From Conyzicola nivalis_A (GTDB lineage: Bacteria; Actinomycetota; Actinomycetes; Actinomycetales; Microbacteriaceae): 64,000 bases of DNA. Positions 53,893 through 62,021 of this stretch are shown here, one piece after another; position 1 is the stretch's first letter, and each line of letters opens with the position of its first letter. The DNA is taken from assembly GCF_040548875.1 (NCBI RefSeq), contig NZ_JBEPSJ010000004.1:62001-126000 (forward strand). The letters run 5' to 3'. Position numbers and translations under genes: made by a program. The notes beneath the pieces are model-generated. The model saw nothing but the letters and a program-made list of their open reading frames with translations. It had not been told where the DNA came from and made no database searches.

Positions 53893-56725
53893 TGTCGTCC
53901 TCCTCGAACGTCGACGCGGGCTCGCTGGGGCCCGTCGCGCTGGTACGGGTGCGGCGCCGGGAGCCGGTCGGCACGGCGAGCAGCAGGGTCACGATCAGCA
54001 CGATGCTCTGCGTCAGGATGACGATGACCCCGAGCGGTGACGACATCGGGCCGGGACCGGTCGCCGGGGTGGTGTCGGTGAGGGCGTCGAACCGCCACAG
54101 GTAGCCGGTGGATGTCTCGCCGATGGCGGTCAGCTCGGCGTTGCCGTCGAGGGCCTCCCCCGCGCGTTTGCGCACGTCCGTCGCCGCGACGCCCGTGGCA
54201 TCCGGGGCCAGCACGAAACCGATGTGCAGCTCCTGCAGCTCCTTGGCGCTGTCGTAGCCGCTCTTCGAAGCGAGGTTGCCGGCGAGGGTCGCGAGGCGCA
54301 CCTGCGCGTCGGTCGCCTCGGGGTTGGTGGCGGCGAGCGTCGACTGGGTGTCGAGGCTCGAGCCCTGACCGCGGTAGAGGGTCGCGGCGATGGATCCGCC
54401 GGGTTGGGCGGAGATCATCAGGGTGCCCAGGCGCGGGTCGGTCGCTGCCTCGGCGGAGACGAACGCGGGCAGGGTGCGGCCGGAGCTCGCGGCGACGGCG
54501 CTCGTGCCGAGCAGCGGCGCGGCCAGCAGCGGACCGGCGAGGACCGCGGATGCCGCGGCGACCAGCAGGGCCGGGATCACGACGCCGCGCCCCAGAGCCT
54601 CGAGCGCGACCGCGACCGCGCCGATGAGCCCGAGCCAGAACAGGCTGAGTCCTGCGCCGGGCCAGACGGACGTCGTGGCCTCGCCCACGGCGGTCACGTG
54701 CACGTGCGCTGCGGCGACCGCGGTGGCGAAGCCGAGCAGGGCGACGACCATGGCGGGCACGGCTCGGCGCGAACCGGGCAGGAAGAGGGCGAGCAGCGCG
54801 AGCACGGCGAGCGGCGCGAGGAGGCTCGCGACGACGACGGGCGCCGACAGCTCGTGCCAGCCGAGGGAGGCGGTGACCGCGCTCCAGCCGTTGTAGCCGT
54901 TGACCGGCGAGCCGAGCGCGAGCTGCCAGCCCGACGCCGTGCCGTCGATCACCGGGACGCCGGGGTCGGCGAGGAGGCCGAGCGGGTTGCCTCGGATCAC
55001 CTGCTGCACGGCGATCGGCGCGAACATGACGGCCGCCGGGATCACGATGCCGATCAGCCGGTGGATGCTCTTCGGCCGGGCGATCATCCACGCCAGCCAG
55101 CCGAGCAGCAGGGCGGGCGCGAGCGAGGGGGCGGCGGCGATCGTGGCCGCGAAGAGCAGGGCGCAGGCCGCCGACGCCGCCCAGCTGCGCGCCGCATTCA
55201 CGAGCGTGAGTACCACCCACGGCAGCAGGAGGTGGGCGACGACGGCACCCAGGTGTCCGCCGCCCAGCGCGGTGAGGAAGGGCGGCGCGAGCGACCACAG
55301 CACCGCGGCGATGGCGGGCGCCCAGCCGCGTTCGGAGAATCGGGCGGCGCACCACCATGCGCCGAGGGCCGCGAGCGGCAGCGCGGCGAAGTACAGCACG
55401 ACGACGCTCTGCGACGGCGCCCAGAAGGTCAGGCTTCCGAGGAGCGCGAGCACGAGGGCGAACGGGTCGGCGGCGCCCTCGAAACCGCCCCCGATGTCCC
55501 GCCATCCGAAGCCCACGTTCGCCCACAGCTCGCCGGCCGTGCGGCTGAGGGGGGCGAGCGCGCCGCCGCTGACCGCGGCCGCGCCGAACAGAGAGCCGAA
55601 CGCGACGGCTCCGACGGCGGCGGCGAAGAGCACGGCCCAGGCCCCGCCGTTGGAGAGGAAGCTGGGGCGGGTGTACTCCTGGGCGTGCTCGCTGTAGATG
55701 ACGGGCGCGGCGAGGATGGCGCGTTGGTTGGCACGCAGCTCGCGCGTCTCGCGAGGCGGGAGGCGCAGGGTGGCGATCGTCGCCCAGCCGAGCACACGCG
55801 TGCGGCGCAGCGCCCGGCGGGCCGGGGGGACGCCGCTGTCGAAGGCCGCGGCGACCGCGGCCGCGAACTCTCCGGGGATGAGCCCGGGACGCTTGCCGAT
55901 GAGGTGCCAGATCGAGCGCAGGATCGCGAGGGGCAGCAGCGACAGCCAGTGCAGCGGCAGCGCGGCCGCCGGCGCGTAGGCCAGGCGGCGGTGCAGCTGC
56001 GCACGGCGGTGCAGCGAGTTGCGCGCCCGCTGCGAGAGGTCGGGGCGGTCGAAGTTCTCTGCCGGCCCGGTGCTGGCGACCTTGGCGTCGGGAACGCCGA
56101 CGATGCGGTGCCCCGCGAGACGCACGCGGATGCAGAAGTCGAGGGCGGCGTCGACGCTGGGCAGGGCGGGGTCGAATCCGCCGAGCTCGAGCCAGACTCT
56201 CTCGCGCACGAGCATGCCGCCCGCCGCGACGCCGAGCATGTCGTTATGCCGGTCGTGCTGGGCCTGGTCGAGCTCCCCCGTGACGAGGGAGACGGATGCG
56301 CCGAAGCGCGTGATCGTCTCGCCGTACGACTCGATGACGTCGCTCGTCTGCCAGCGCATCAGCTTCGGGCCGGCCACCGCGACCGACGGGGCGATCTCGA
56401 CCGCGCCGAGGAGGGCGGCGAGGGCGCCGGGCGCCGGGGCGTTGTCGTGCGCGAGCAGCCAGAGCCAGTTGTCGTCGTCGCCGCTCGGACCTGCGACCTG
56501 GATGGCGTTGGCCACGGCCGAGCCGAAGCTGCGGTGGCCGCCCATCGGCACGAAGGTCGTGGCGCCCGCCTGCGCGAGCATCGACGCGGAAGCGTCTGCC
56601 GAGGCGTCGTCGGTGAGGATCGTCGAATCGGGGCGGCGCGTCTGCCGGTCGAGCGCCGCGAGGGTTCGCTCGAGATAGTCGGCCCCATTTCGGGCGACAA
56701 GTATCGCTGTGACTCTCGGTTGCAT
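53885..56725 (-). CDS. Large membrane-bound glycosyltransferase, GT2 family
   Basis: 946 residues. The N-terminal GT-A domain (about 1-245) has VARNGADYLERTLAALDRQT, TDDASAD, LLAHDNAPAPGAL and LGGFDPALPSVDAALDFCIR. At least twelve membrane helices follow (from about 255), then an extracytoplasmic domain (about 740-890) and a final helix with a basic C-tail. Polyprenyl-phosphate-linked sugar transfer is likely from this layout. Related genes lie next to whiB2 in many Micrococcales. The ATG is 7 nt behind TAGGCT. Confidence 0.85.
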   Translation of the reverse strand: MQPRVTAILVARNGADYLERTLAALDRQTRRPDSTILTDDASADASASMLAQAGATTFVPMGGHRSFGSAVANAIQVAGPSGDDDNWLWLLAHDNAPAPGALAALLGAVEIAPSVAVAGPKLMRWQTSDVIESYGETITRFGASVSLVTGELDQAQHDRHNDMLGVAAGGMLVRERVWLELGGFDPALPSVDAALDFCIRVRLAGHRIVGVPDAKVASTGPAENFDRPDLSQRARNSLHRRAQLHRRLAYAPAAALPLHWLSLLPLAILRSIWHLIGKRPGLIPGEFAAAVAAAFDSGVPPARRALRRTRVLGWATIATLRLPPRETRELRANQRAILAAPVIYSEHAQEYTRPSFLSNGGAWAVLFAAAVGAVAFGSLFGAAAVSGGALAPLSRTAGELWANVGFGWRDIGGGFEGAADPFALVLALLGSLTFWAPSQSVVVLYFAALPLAALGAWWCAARFSERGWAPAIAAVLWSLAPPFLTALGGGHLGAVVAHLLLPWVVLTLVNAARSWAASAACALLFAATIAAAPSLAPALLLGWLAWMIARPKSIHRLIGIVIPAAVMFAPIAVQQVIRGNPLGLLADPGVPVIDGTASGWQLALGSPVNGYNGWSAVTASLGWHELSAPVVVASLLAPLAVLALLALFLPGSRRAVPAMVVALLGFATAVAAAHVHVTAVGEATTSVWPGAGLSLFWLGLIGAVAVALEALGRGVVIPALLVAAASAVLAGPLLAAPLLGTSAVAASSGRTLPAFVSAEAATDPRLGTLMISAQPGGSIAATLYRGQGSSLDTQSTLAATNPEATDAQVRLATLAGNLASKSGYDSAKELQELHIGFVLAPDATGVAATDVRKRAGEALDGNAELTAIGETSTGYLWRFDALTDTTPATGPGPMSSPLGVIVILTQSIVLIVTLLLAVPTGSRRRTRTSATGPSEPASTFEEDDNV

Positions 56726-56838
56726 CGTGGTGAGCCTAGGTCTCTCCGCCGGGTGAGTCAGCCTGACACGCGCCTAAGCCCAGCACTCACAGAAACGAGG
56801 CATGCCCAGAACAAGGGCCAACCGCTTCGGTATGCGGG

Positions 56839-57156
56839 TTACGCCCGCTTGCGCAGCTTGCGACGCTCGCGCTCGGAGAGGCCGCCCCAGATGCCGAAGC
56901 GTTCGTCGTTCTCGAGGGCGTACTCGAGGCAGCTGTTGCGAACCTCGCAGGAGCCGCAGATCTTCTTCGCCTCGCGGGTGGATCCGCCCTTCTCGGGGAA
57001 GAATGCCTCCGGGTCGGTCTGGGCGCACAGCGAATCGGTCTGCCAGGCGAGAGGATTCTCGTCGGTGTCGGCCTTGCGCACCCCGGGAACCCCCAGGCGC
57101 ACCGGGTCGACGAACCAGTCGTCTGGAACATTGGCGCGATATTCGCTGTTCGCCAT
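56839..57156 (-). CDS. whiB2: WhiB2/WhmD-type iron-sulfur regulator
   Basis: A 105-residue Wbl protein: a 38-residue N-terminal extension, then four cluster cysteines (DSLCAQTD, KKICGSCEVRNSCLEY), the GIWGG turn and the basic tail SERERRKLRKRA. The type and its conserved position near manB and the Rv3259-like gene match mycobacterial whiB2/whmD, which governs septation. A good promoter and a palindrome lie upstream, with a leader of about 45 nt containing AAGGGG. Confidence 0.92.
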   Translation of the reverse strand: MANSEYRANVPDDWFVDPVRLGVPGVRKADTDENPLAWQTDSLCAQTDPEAFFPEKGGSTREAKKICGSCEVRNSCLEYALENDERFGIWGGLSERERRKLRKRA

Positions 57157-57205
57157 TGCTCTACCCCTTGCCGCTCGGCCCGATTGACCACATGCGTTAG
57201 AGATA

Positions 57206-57234
57206 ATTACACCCGTGTAGTTCGCGAGAGTCAA
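57206..57234 (-). promoter_or_regulatory. whiB2 promoter with internal palindrome
   Basis: The minus strand reads TTGACT (plus 57229-57234), a 17-bp spacer, and TGTAAT (plus 57206-57211), each 5/6 to consensus. The palindrome TACACCCGTGTA (57208-57219) overlaps the -10 and spacer, an ideal repressor position. Confidence 0.7.
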
Positions 57235-57245
57235 GTCGGTGATCA

Positions 57246-57273
57246 TAAAACCCTCGACCCCAAAACGAGGGTT
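57246..57273 (-). terminator. Intrinsic terminator of galE
   Basis: AACCCTCG (57249-57256) pairs with CGAGGGTT (57266-57273), loop ACCCCAAAA. On the minus strand a TTTT run follows. The stem overlaps the galE stop codon by two bases. Confidence 0.8.
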
Positions 57274-58234
57274 ACGACGCGCGGAGAGTTGCCGCCCACG
57301 CGCTCGACACCATCTCGTGCAGCGTGTGGCGCATCCGCCAGTCCAGATCCCGCGCCGCGAGTTCGCCGGCCGCGACGATGCGGGCCGGGTCGCCCTCACG
57401 GCGGGGCGCGATCTCCGGGGAGAACGGGATGCCGGTGACCTCGGCGACCGCCGCCATGATCTCCCCCACCGAGCTGCCGTCGCCGCTGCCGAGGTTGTAG
57501 GCAGCCTCGAGGGGCTCACCCGCGTCGAGGCGCTGCGCGGCCGCCACGTGCGACGTGGCGAGGTCGGCGACGTGCACGTAGTCGCGCACGTTCGTGCCGT
57601 CGGGCGTCGGGTAGTCGTTGCCGTTGATGCGCGGCGTCTTGCCCGCCTTCAGGGCGGCGAAGACCAGGGGGAAGAGGTTGTGCGGGCTCGTGTCGTAGAG
57701 CGCGGGGTCTCCCGATCCGACCACGTTGAAGTAGCGCAGGCTCGTGTGGCGGAGCCCCGCGGCGACGCCCTGGTCGCGCAGCAGCCACTCCCCGATGAGC
57801 TTTGACTCGCCGTAGGGCGACTGCGGGTTCTTGGGGGTGTCCTCGGTCACGAGCTCGGTGGGCGGCGTGCCGTAGACGGCGGCGCTCGACGAGAAGACGA
57901 TGCGGTCGACGTTCTTCTCGGCCATGGCCGCGAGCAGCACCGCCGTGCCGGTGACGTTCTGCTCGTAGGTGTGCAGCGGGCGCTGCACGCTCACCCCGGC
58001 GTACTTGTAGCCCGCGACGTGGATGACGCCCGTGACGTCATGGTCGGCGATCGTCTTGACGAGCATCTCGCCGTCGAGGATCGACCCGTAGACGAAGGGC
58101 ACCTCGGCCGGCACGAAGTCGCGGAAACCGCTCGAGAGGTCGTCGACCACCACCGGTGAGAGCCCGGCGTGAGCCAGCGCCTTCACGACGTGAGACCCGA
58201 TATATCCTGCTCCACCTGTAACCAGCCATGTCAT
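57272..58234 (-). CDS. galE: UDP-glucose 4-epimerase
   Basis: A 320-residue short-chain dehydrogenase/reductase family epimerase that interconverts UDP-glucose and UDP-galactose. The NAD-binding motif is TGGAGYIGSH (6-15), the catalytic segment is FSSSAAVYGT, the YxxxK motif is YGESK, and SLRYFNVVGSGDPALYD is the family signature. It supplies UDP-galactose for surface glycans, in keeping with the nearby glycosyltransferases. The ATG at 58234 lies 6 nt behind TAGCGT. A T-tailed terminator follows. Confidence 0.94.
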   Translation of the reverse strand: MTWLVTGGAGYIGSHVVKALAHAGLSPVVVDDLSSGFRDFVPAEVPFVYGSILDGEMLVKTIADHDVTGVIHVAGYKYAGVSVQRPLHTYEQNVTGTAVLLAAMAEKNVDRIVFSSSAAVYGTPPTELVTEDTPKNPQSPYGESKLIGEWLLRDQGVAAGLRHTSLRYFNVVGSGDPALYDTSPHNLFPLVFAALKAGKTPRINGNDYPTPDGTNVRDYVHVADLATSHVAAAQRLDAGEPLEAAYNLGSGDGSSVGEIMAAVAEVTGIPFSPEIAPRREGDPARIVAAGELAARDLDWRMRHTLHEMVSSAWAATLRAS

Positions 58235-58240
58235 GCTCCA

Positions 58241-58246
58241 ACGCTA
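58241..58246 (-). promoter_or_regulatory. -10 hexamer of leaderless promoter (galE)
   Basis: TAGCGT on the minus strand, 6 nt before the ATG at 58234. It is identical to the hexamer upstream of the glycosyltransferase at 2318. Confidence 0.45.
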
Positions 58247-58305
58247 TCGCGCCCCGCGGCACCCCTCCCCCGCCCCGTTTTACGGAAACGAAGGAGTTCG
58301 TGGCG

Positions 58306-58482
58306 CTAGCGGGTGGCGACACGCTGTTTGGGCTCGTACCGGTTGCGGTCTCCTTCGTTGTCGTAAGCGGCGTCGGTGACAAGGGTCGGGGCGGCTCGGT
58401 AGCCGTCGCGCAATACGACGACGACGGATGCTGCGACTCCGGCCACGACGAGGGCGGCGAGTATTGTCAACATGATCCACAT
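58306..58482 (-). CDS. Small single-pass membrane protein (58 aa), unannotated type
   Basis: ATG at 58482 to TAG at 58306. The product starts MWIMLTILAALVVAGVAASV (one helix at about 2-24), continues VVVLRDGYRAAPTLVTDAAY and ends in a polar tail with RNRYEPKQRVATR. The positive residues just after the helix suggest a cytoplasmic C-terminus. Third-position G/C use fits coding sequence. It is divergent from the GlxA-type regulator across 71 bp filled with TTCTGCC half-sites, so the two are probably coregulated. No family recognised. Confidence 0.65.
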   Translation of the reverse strand: MWIMLTILAALVVAGVAASVVVVLRDGYRAAPTLVTDAAYDNEGDRNRYEPKQRVATR

Positions 58483-58553
58483 GGCAGCAAATCTATGACT
58501 GGCGAGTTTCTGCCGAAAGTGGCAGAATCGACAACCATCGAGTTGTTTCTGCC
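58483..58553. promoter_or_regulatory. Divergent control region with TTCTGCC half-sites
   Basis: TTCTGCC-GAAAGT-GGCAGAA at 58508-58527 is a perfect 7-bp inverted repeat. A third TTCTGCC at 58547-58553 abuts the regulator ATG, and the near half-site GGCAGCA at 58483-58489 abuts the small-protein ATG. This looks like an autoregulatory operator array for the GlxA-type protein. Confidence 0.6.
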
Positions 58554-59519
58554 ATGGAGGTCATCGTGCTCAAGAACGTCGTCCTGCTCGCCCTGCCCGG
58601 CGTCACCCCGTTCGAGTTCGGGGTGATCTGCGAGGTGTTCGGCATCGACCGCAGCGACATGGGCGGCCCGACCTTCGACTTCACGATCGCGACCGCGGAG
58701 CCGGGCCCGGTGCGCACGAGCCTCGGCTACGACATGATCATCGACGCCGACCTGTCCGCCGCAGCATCCGCCGACCTGATCGCCGTTCCCGCGCACGCGA
58801 TCGGTCCGGTCGACGAGCGGTACCTCGAGGTGATCCGCGCGGCCGCGGCTCGCGGCGCGTGGGTGCTGAGCGTCTGCAGCGGCGCATTCGCGCTGGCGCA
58901 GGCCGGCGTGCTCGACGGGCGCCGCGCGACCACGCACTGGATGCACGCCGACCGACTCGCCGCGGAGTACCCGGCCACCGAGGTCGACCCCGACGTTCTG
59001 TTCGTCGAGGACGGCAACATCGTGACGAGCGCGGGCACGGCCGCCGGCATCGACGCGGCGCTGCATATCGTGCGCGTCGAGCTGGGCGCCTCGGCGACGA
59101 ACGTCATCGCCCGTCGGATGGTCGTTCCGCCCCAGCGCGACGGCGGCCAGTCGCAGTACATCCAGTCGCCCGTGGCCCCGGTTTTCGCCGACTCGTTCGC
59201 GACCGTCACCGATTGGATGCTCGAAAACATCGCGCAGGAGCTCACGGTCGACCAGCTGGCCCGCAAGGCGCTCATGTCGAGCCGCACGTTCGCCCGCCGG
59301 TTCCGCGCCGACATGGGGACGACGCCCTCGGCCTGGCTCAACCGGCAGCGGATCATCCGTGCCCAGCAGCTGCTGGAGGAGACGGATGCCTCGCTGGAGA
59401 CCGTCGCGCAGGAGACGGGGTTCGGCACCGCCTCGGTGATGCGGCACCACTTCCTCAAGGTGCTGCAGACCACCCCGACCGCGTACCGGCGCGCGTTCTG
59501 CGTGCGGCAGCCGGCCTGA
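58554..59519 (+). CDS. GlxA family transcriptional regulator (DJ-1/PfpI domain plus AraC HTH)
   Basis: 321 residues. The N-terminal DJ-1/PfpI-like amidotransferase fold (about 5-190) has the nucleophile-elbow cysteine in WVLSVCSGAFALAQAG and RRATTHWMH. The C-terminal AraC-type double HTH (about 222-315) has ELTVDQLARKALMSSRTFAR and LETVAQETGFGTASVMRHHF. Streptomyces AdpA has the same architecture and also prefers TGGC-containing sites. A GTG at 58566 is an alternative start. The target metabolite is unknown. Confidence 0.9.
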   Translation: MEVIVLKNVVLLALPGVTPFEFGVICEVFGIDRSDMGGPTFDFTIATAEPGPVRTSLGYDMIIDADLSAAASADLIAVPAHAIGPVDERYLEVIRAAAARGAWVLSVCSGAFALAQAGVLDGRRATTHWMHADRLAAEYPATEVDPDVLFVEDGNIVTSAGTAAGIDAALHIVRVELGASATNVIARRMVVPPQRDGGQSQYIQSPVAPVFADSFATVTDWMLENIAQELTVDQLARKALMSSRTFARRFRADMGTTPSAWLNRQRIIRAQQLLEETDASLETVAQETGFGTASVMRHHFLKVLQTTPTAYRRAFCVRQPA

Positions 59520-59551
59520 CGCGCGGCCGGCGAGGTCCGCGACCGTGAAAC

Positions 59552-60679
59552 CTAGCCGCGCGCGCCGGGCCCGGCGATGAAGAGCTCTCCGTCACCGCTG
59601 ATGGCGAGGGTGCCCTCGTCCGCGGTCACGAAGACGGACTCGCCGCGGGACACGGCCGCCGATCCGTGCGCTCCGGCGATCGTGAACGAGCCCGCGGTGC
59701 ACAGCGCGATGCCGTCGCCACCGATGTCGTAGGCCGCGTCGGCCGTCACCACGGCGAGCGCGAAGTCCGGGAGCCCCGGGCTGTAAACCGCGACGCCGGG
59801 CGCCGGCTCGACCGGGTCGAGGTACGGCACGTCGACGGGAGTGAAGTCGAGCACGCTCAACAGCTCCGGCACGTCGACGTGCTTGGGGGTGAGGCCGCCG
59901 CGCAGCACGTTGTCCGACGCCGCCATGAGCTCGATCCCGAGCCCCTCGACGTAGGCGTGGATGTTGCCGGCGGGCAGATACAGCACCTCGCCGCGACGCA
60001 GCGTCACGAGGTTGAGCATGAGCGAGACGACGATGCCGGGGTCGCCGGGGTACGCCGCGGCGAGCTCTCCGACGAGACGGAAGTTGTCTCCGTCGAGACC
60101 GGATGCCGCGTCCACGGTTGCGGCGATGAGCTCCTGCACGTCGTCGCCCCCGGCCACGAGCCATCCGAAGGCCGCCCGGATGTCGTCGTCGGTGCCCAGC
60201 CGGTCGGAGAAGCCGTTGAGAGCGGAGTCGCCGGGGGCGGCGGCGATCATCCGCTCGACGGTGGAGGCGATCGCGTGCGCGGGGCGGAAGCCGCACAGCG
60301 CACGGAACCCGTCGCTCAGCGCGTAGATCAGCTCGGGCTTGTGGAACGCGTCCTTGTAGTTGCGTTCCGCCGCGTCGAGGGGGATGCCGAGCGCGTTCTC
60401 GCGGGCGAAGCCGGCGGCCGCCTGGTCCATGGTCGGGTGCGCCTGCAGCGACAGCGGCGACGCCGCCGCGAGCACCTTGAGCAGGTACGGCAGCCGCTCG
60501 TGCACCACGTCGACGAGCGTGCCGTCGCGGTCGACGAGTCGGCTCGGCGAGCCGGGGTGCGTGCCGAGCCAGAGCTCCGCCTCGGGGCCGCCGCTCGGGG
60601 TCGTGCCGAGGAGGTCGGCGATCGCGGTCGGCGAGCCCCACGCGTAGTCGCGGGGTGAATTGGTGATGCCTACAAACAT
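59552..60679 (-). CDS. manA: Mannose-6-phosphate isomerase, class I
   Basis: A 375-residue zinc isomerase interconverting fructose-6-P and mannose-6-P, the entry to GDP-mannose together with manB at 50-51 kb. Zinc and active-site motifs are LSLQAHPTMDQAAAGFARE, YKDAFHKPELIYAL and LPAGNIHAYVEGLGIELMAA, followed by SDNVLRGGLTPKHVD. The ATG at 60679 gives the family start MFVGITNSPRDYAWGS; the extension to 60775 is unlike the family. Confidence 0.94.
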   Translation of the reverse strand: MFVGITNSPRDYAWGSPTAIADLLGTTPSGGPEAELWLGTHPGSPSRLVDRDGTLVDVVHERLPYLLKVLAAASPLSLQAHPTMDQAAAGFARENALGIPLDAAERNYKDAFHKPELIYALSDGFRALCGFRPAHAIASTVERMIAAAPGDSALNGFSDRLGTDDDIRAAFGWLVAGGDDVQELIAATVDAASGLDGDNFRLVGELAAAYPGDPGIVVSLMLNLVTLRRGEVLYLPAGNIHAYVEGLGIELMAASDNVLRGGLTPKHVDVPELLSVLDFTPVDVPYLDPVEPAPGVAVYSPGLPDFALAVVTADAAYDIGGDGIALCTAGSFTIAGAHGSAAVSRGESVFVTADEGTLAISGDGELFIAGPGARG

Positions 60680-60787
60680 GGGGGCCGTCCTTGTCGCTCG
60701 GTTAGACCAAAGTACCAACCGCCTAGGAGGGGCCAGATCGGCCGCCATAGGATTTGTGAGGATTCCGACAAGCAATGGAGCAATTAA

Positions 60788-61969
60788 ATGTCATTCGAGT
60801 CACTCAGCAGCGATTTCTACGGCTACGAGAACGGCCTCTCCGACCAGGAGAAGGAGCTCATCGTGCGCCTCCGTGCCTACATCGAGGCAGAGGTGCGCCC
60901 GATCGTCAACGAGCACTGGGCAAACGCCGAATTCTTCCCCCGCGAGGTCGTGAAGGGTCTCGCCGACCTCGGCCTCTTCGGCCAGCCGTGGAAGGAGACG
61001 CGCCAGTTCGAGAACAGCGCGGTATTCCGCGGCTGGGTCGCCCTCGAGCTCGCCCGCGTCGATGCGAGTCTCGCCACCCTCGTCGGCATGCAGAACGGCC
61101 TCGTCATGGGGTCGATCGCCGTCGCCGGCAGCCAGGAGCAGCGCGACGAGTGGCTGCCAAAATTCGCGAGCGGCGAGCTGCTCGGAGCGTTCGGCCTCAC
61201 CGAGCCGCTCTCCGGTTCGGACTCGGCGCAGGGTCTGCGCACGATCGCGAAGCGCGACGGCGACAACTGGGTGATCAACGGCGCCAAGCGCTGGATCGGC
61301 AACGGCTCGATCAGCGACGTCACCATCATCTGGGCTAAGGACGCGGATGACGGCCAGGTCAAGGGCTTCATCGTTCCTACCTCCACTCCCGGCTACTCGG
61401 CGACGCGCATCGAGAACAAGCAGGCGTTGCGCATCGTGCAGAACGCCGACATCGTGCTCACCGACCTCGTCGTGCCCGAGGCGAACCGTCTGCAGAACTC
61501 CAAGTCGTTCCGCGAGACCGCGGCCGTGCTGCGCCTGACCCGCGCCGAGGTGGCCTGGGCCGCCGTCGGCAACTCGGTCGGCGCCTACGAGGCGGCGGTG
61601 AAGTACGCCGGCGAGCGCATCCAGTTCGGCAAGGAGATCGGCGAGCACCAGCTCGTGCAGGACCTGCTCGCACGCAGCCTCGGCAACATCACCGCGTCGA
61701 TCGGCATGGTCACGCGCGTGTCGCAGATGCTCGACGAGGGCACCCAGCGCGACGAGCACGCCTCGCTCGCGAAGGCGTTCACGACGAGCCGCATGCGCGA
61801 GACGGTGGCGTGGTGCCGCGAGATCTTCGGCGGCAACGGCATCGTGCTCGACTACGACGTCATCCGCTACTTCGCCGACGCCGAGGCGATCTACTCGTAC
61901 GAGGGAACGCGGGAGATGAACACGCTCATCGTCGGCCGAGCGATCACCGGCAAGGCCGCGTTCGTCTAG
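60788..61969 (+). CDS. Acyl-CoA dehydrogenase (glutaryl-CoA dehydrogenase-like)
   Basis: A 393-residue FAD enzyme. Order: N-terminal helical domain, the middle beta domain with FGLTEPLSGSDSAQGLRTIA and KRWIGNGSISDVTIIWA, then the C-terminal helical domain ending FGGNGIVLDYDVIRYFADAE and YSYEGTREMNTLIVGRAITG. The glutamate in YEGT is at the position of the catalytic base of glutaryl-CoA dehydrogenase. Substrate is uncertain. CAATGGAGC is the ribosome site. No partner electron-transfer genes are adjacent. Confidence 0.88.
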   Translation: MSFESLSSDFYGYENGLSDQEKELIVRLRAYIEAEVRPIVNEHWANAEFFPREVVKGLADLGLFGQPWKETRQFENSAVFRGWVALELARVDASLATLVGMQNGLVMGSIAVAGSQEQRDEWLPKFASGELLGAFGLTEPLSGSDSAQGLRTIAKRDGDNWVINGAKRWIGNGSISDVTIIWAKDADDGQVKGFIVPTSTPGYSATRIENKQALRIVQNADIVLTDLVVPEANRLQNSKSFRETAAVLRLTRAEVAWAAVGNSVGAYEAAVKYAGERIQFGKEIGEHQLVQDLLARSLGNITASIGMVTRVSQMLDEGTQRDEHASLAKAFTTSRMRETVAWCREIFGGNGIVLDYDVIRYFADAEAIYSYEGTREMNTLIVGRAITGKAAFV

Positions 61970-62009
61970 CCGCCGCCCCGCCCGGGCCCGGGCACACAGC
62001 GGGCGTCGG

Positions 62010-62015
62010 TAGGGT
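62010..62015 (+). promoter_or_regulatory. -10 hexamer of leaderless promoter (O-antigen ligase-like gene)
   Basis: TAGGGT, 6 nt before the ATG at 62022; the same hexamer occurs at 29517-29522. Confidence 0.45.
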
Positions 62016-62021
62016 TAGCCC

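Noticed and set aside
58286..58361. Inverted repeat AACGAAGGAG...CTCCTTCGTT as a hairpin
   Set aside because: The right arm lies inside the 58-codon gene and encodes part of its tail, so a 55-nt-loop hairpin is less likely than coincidence.
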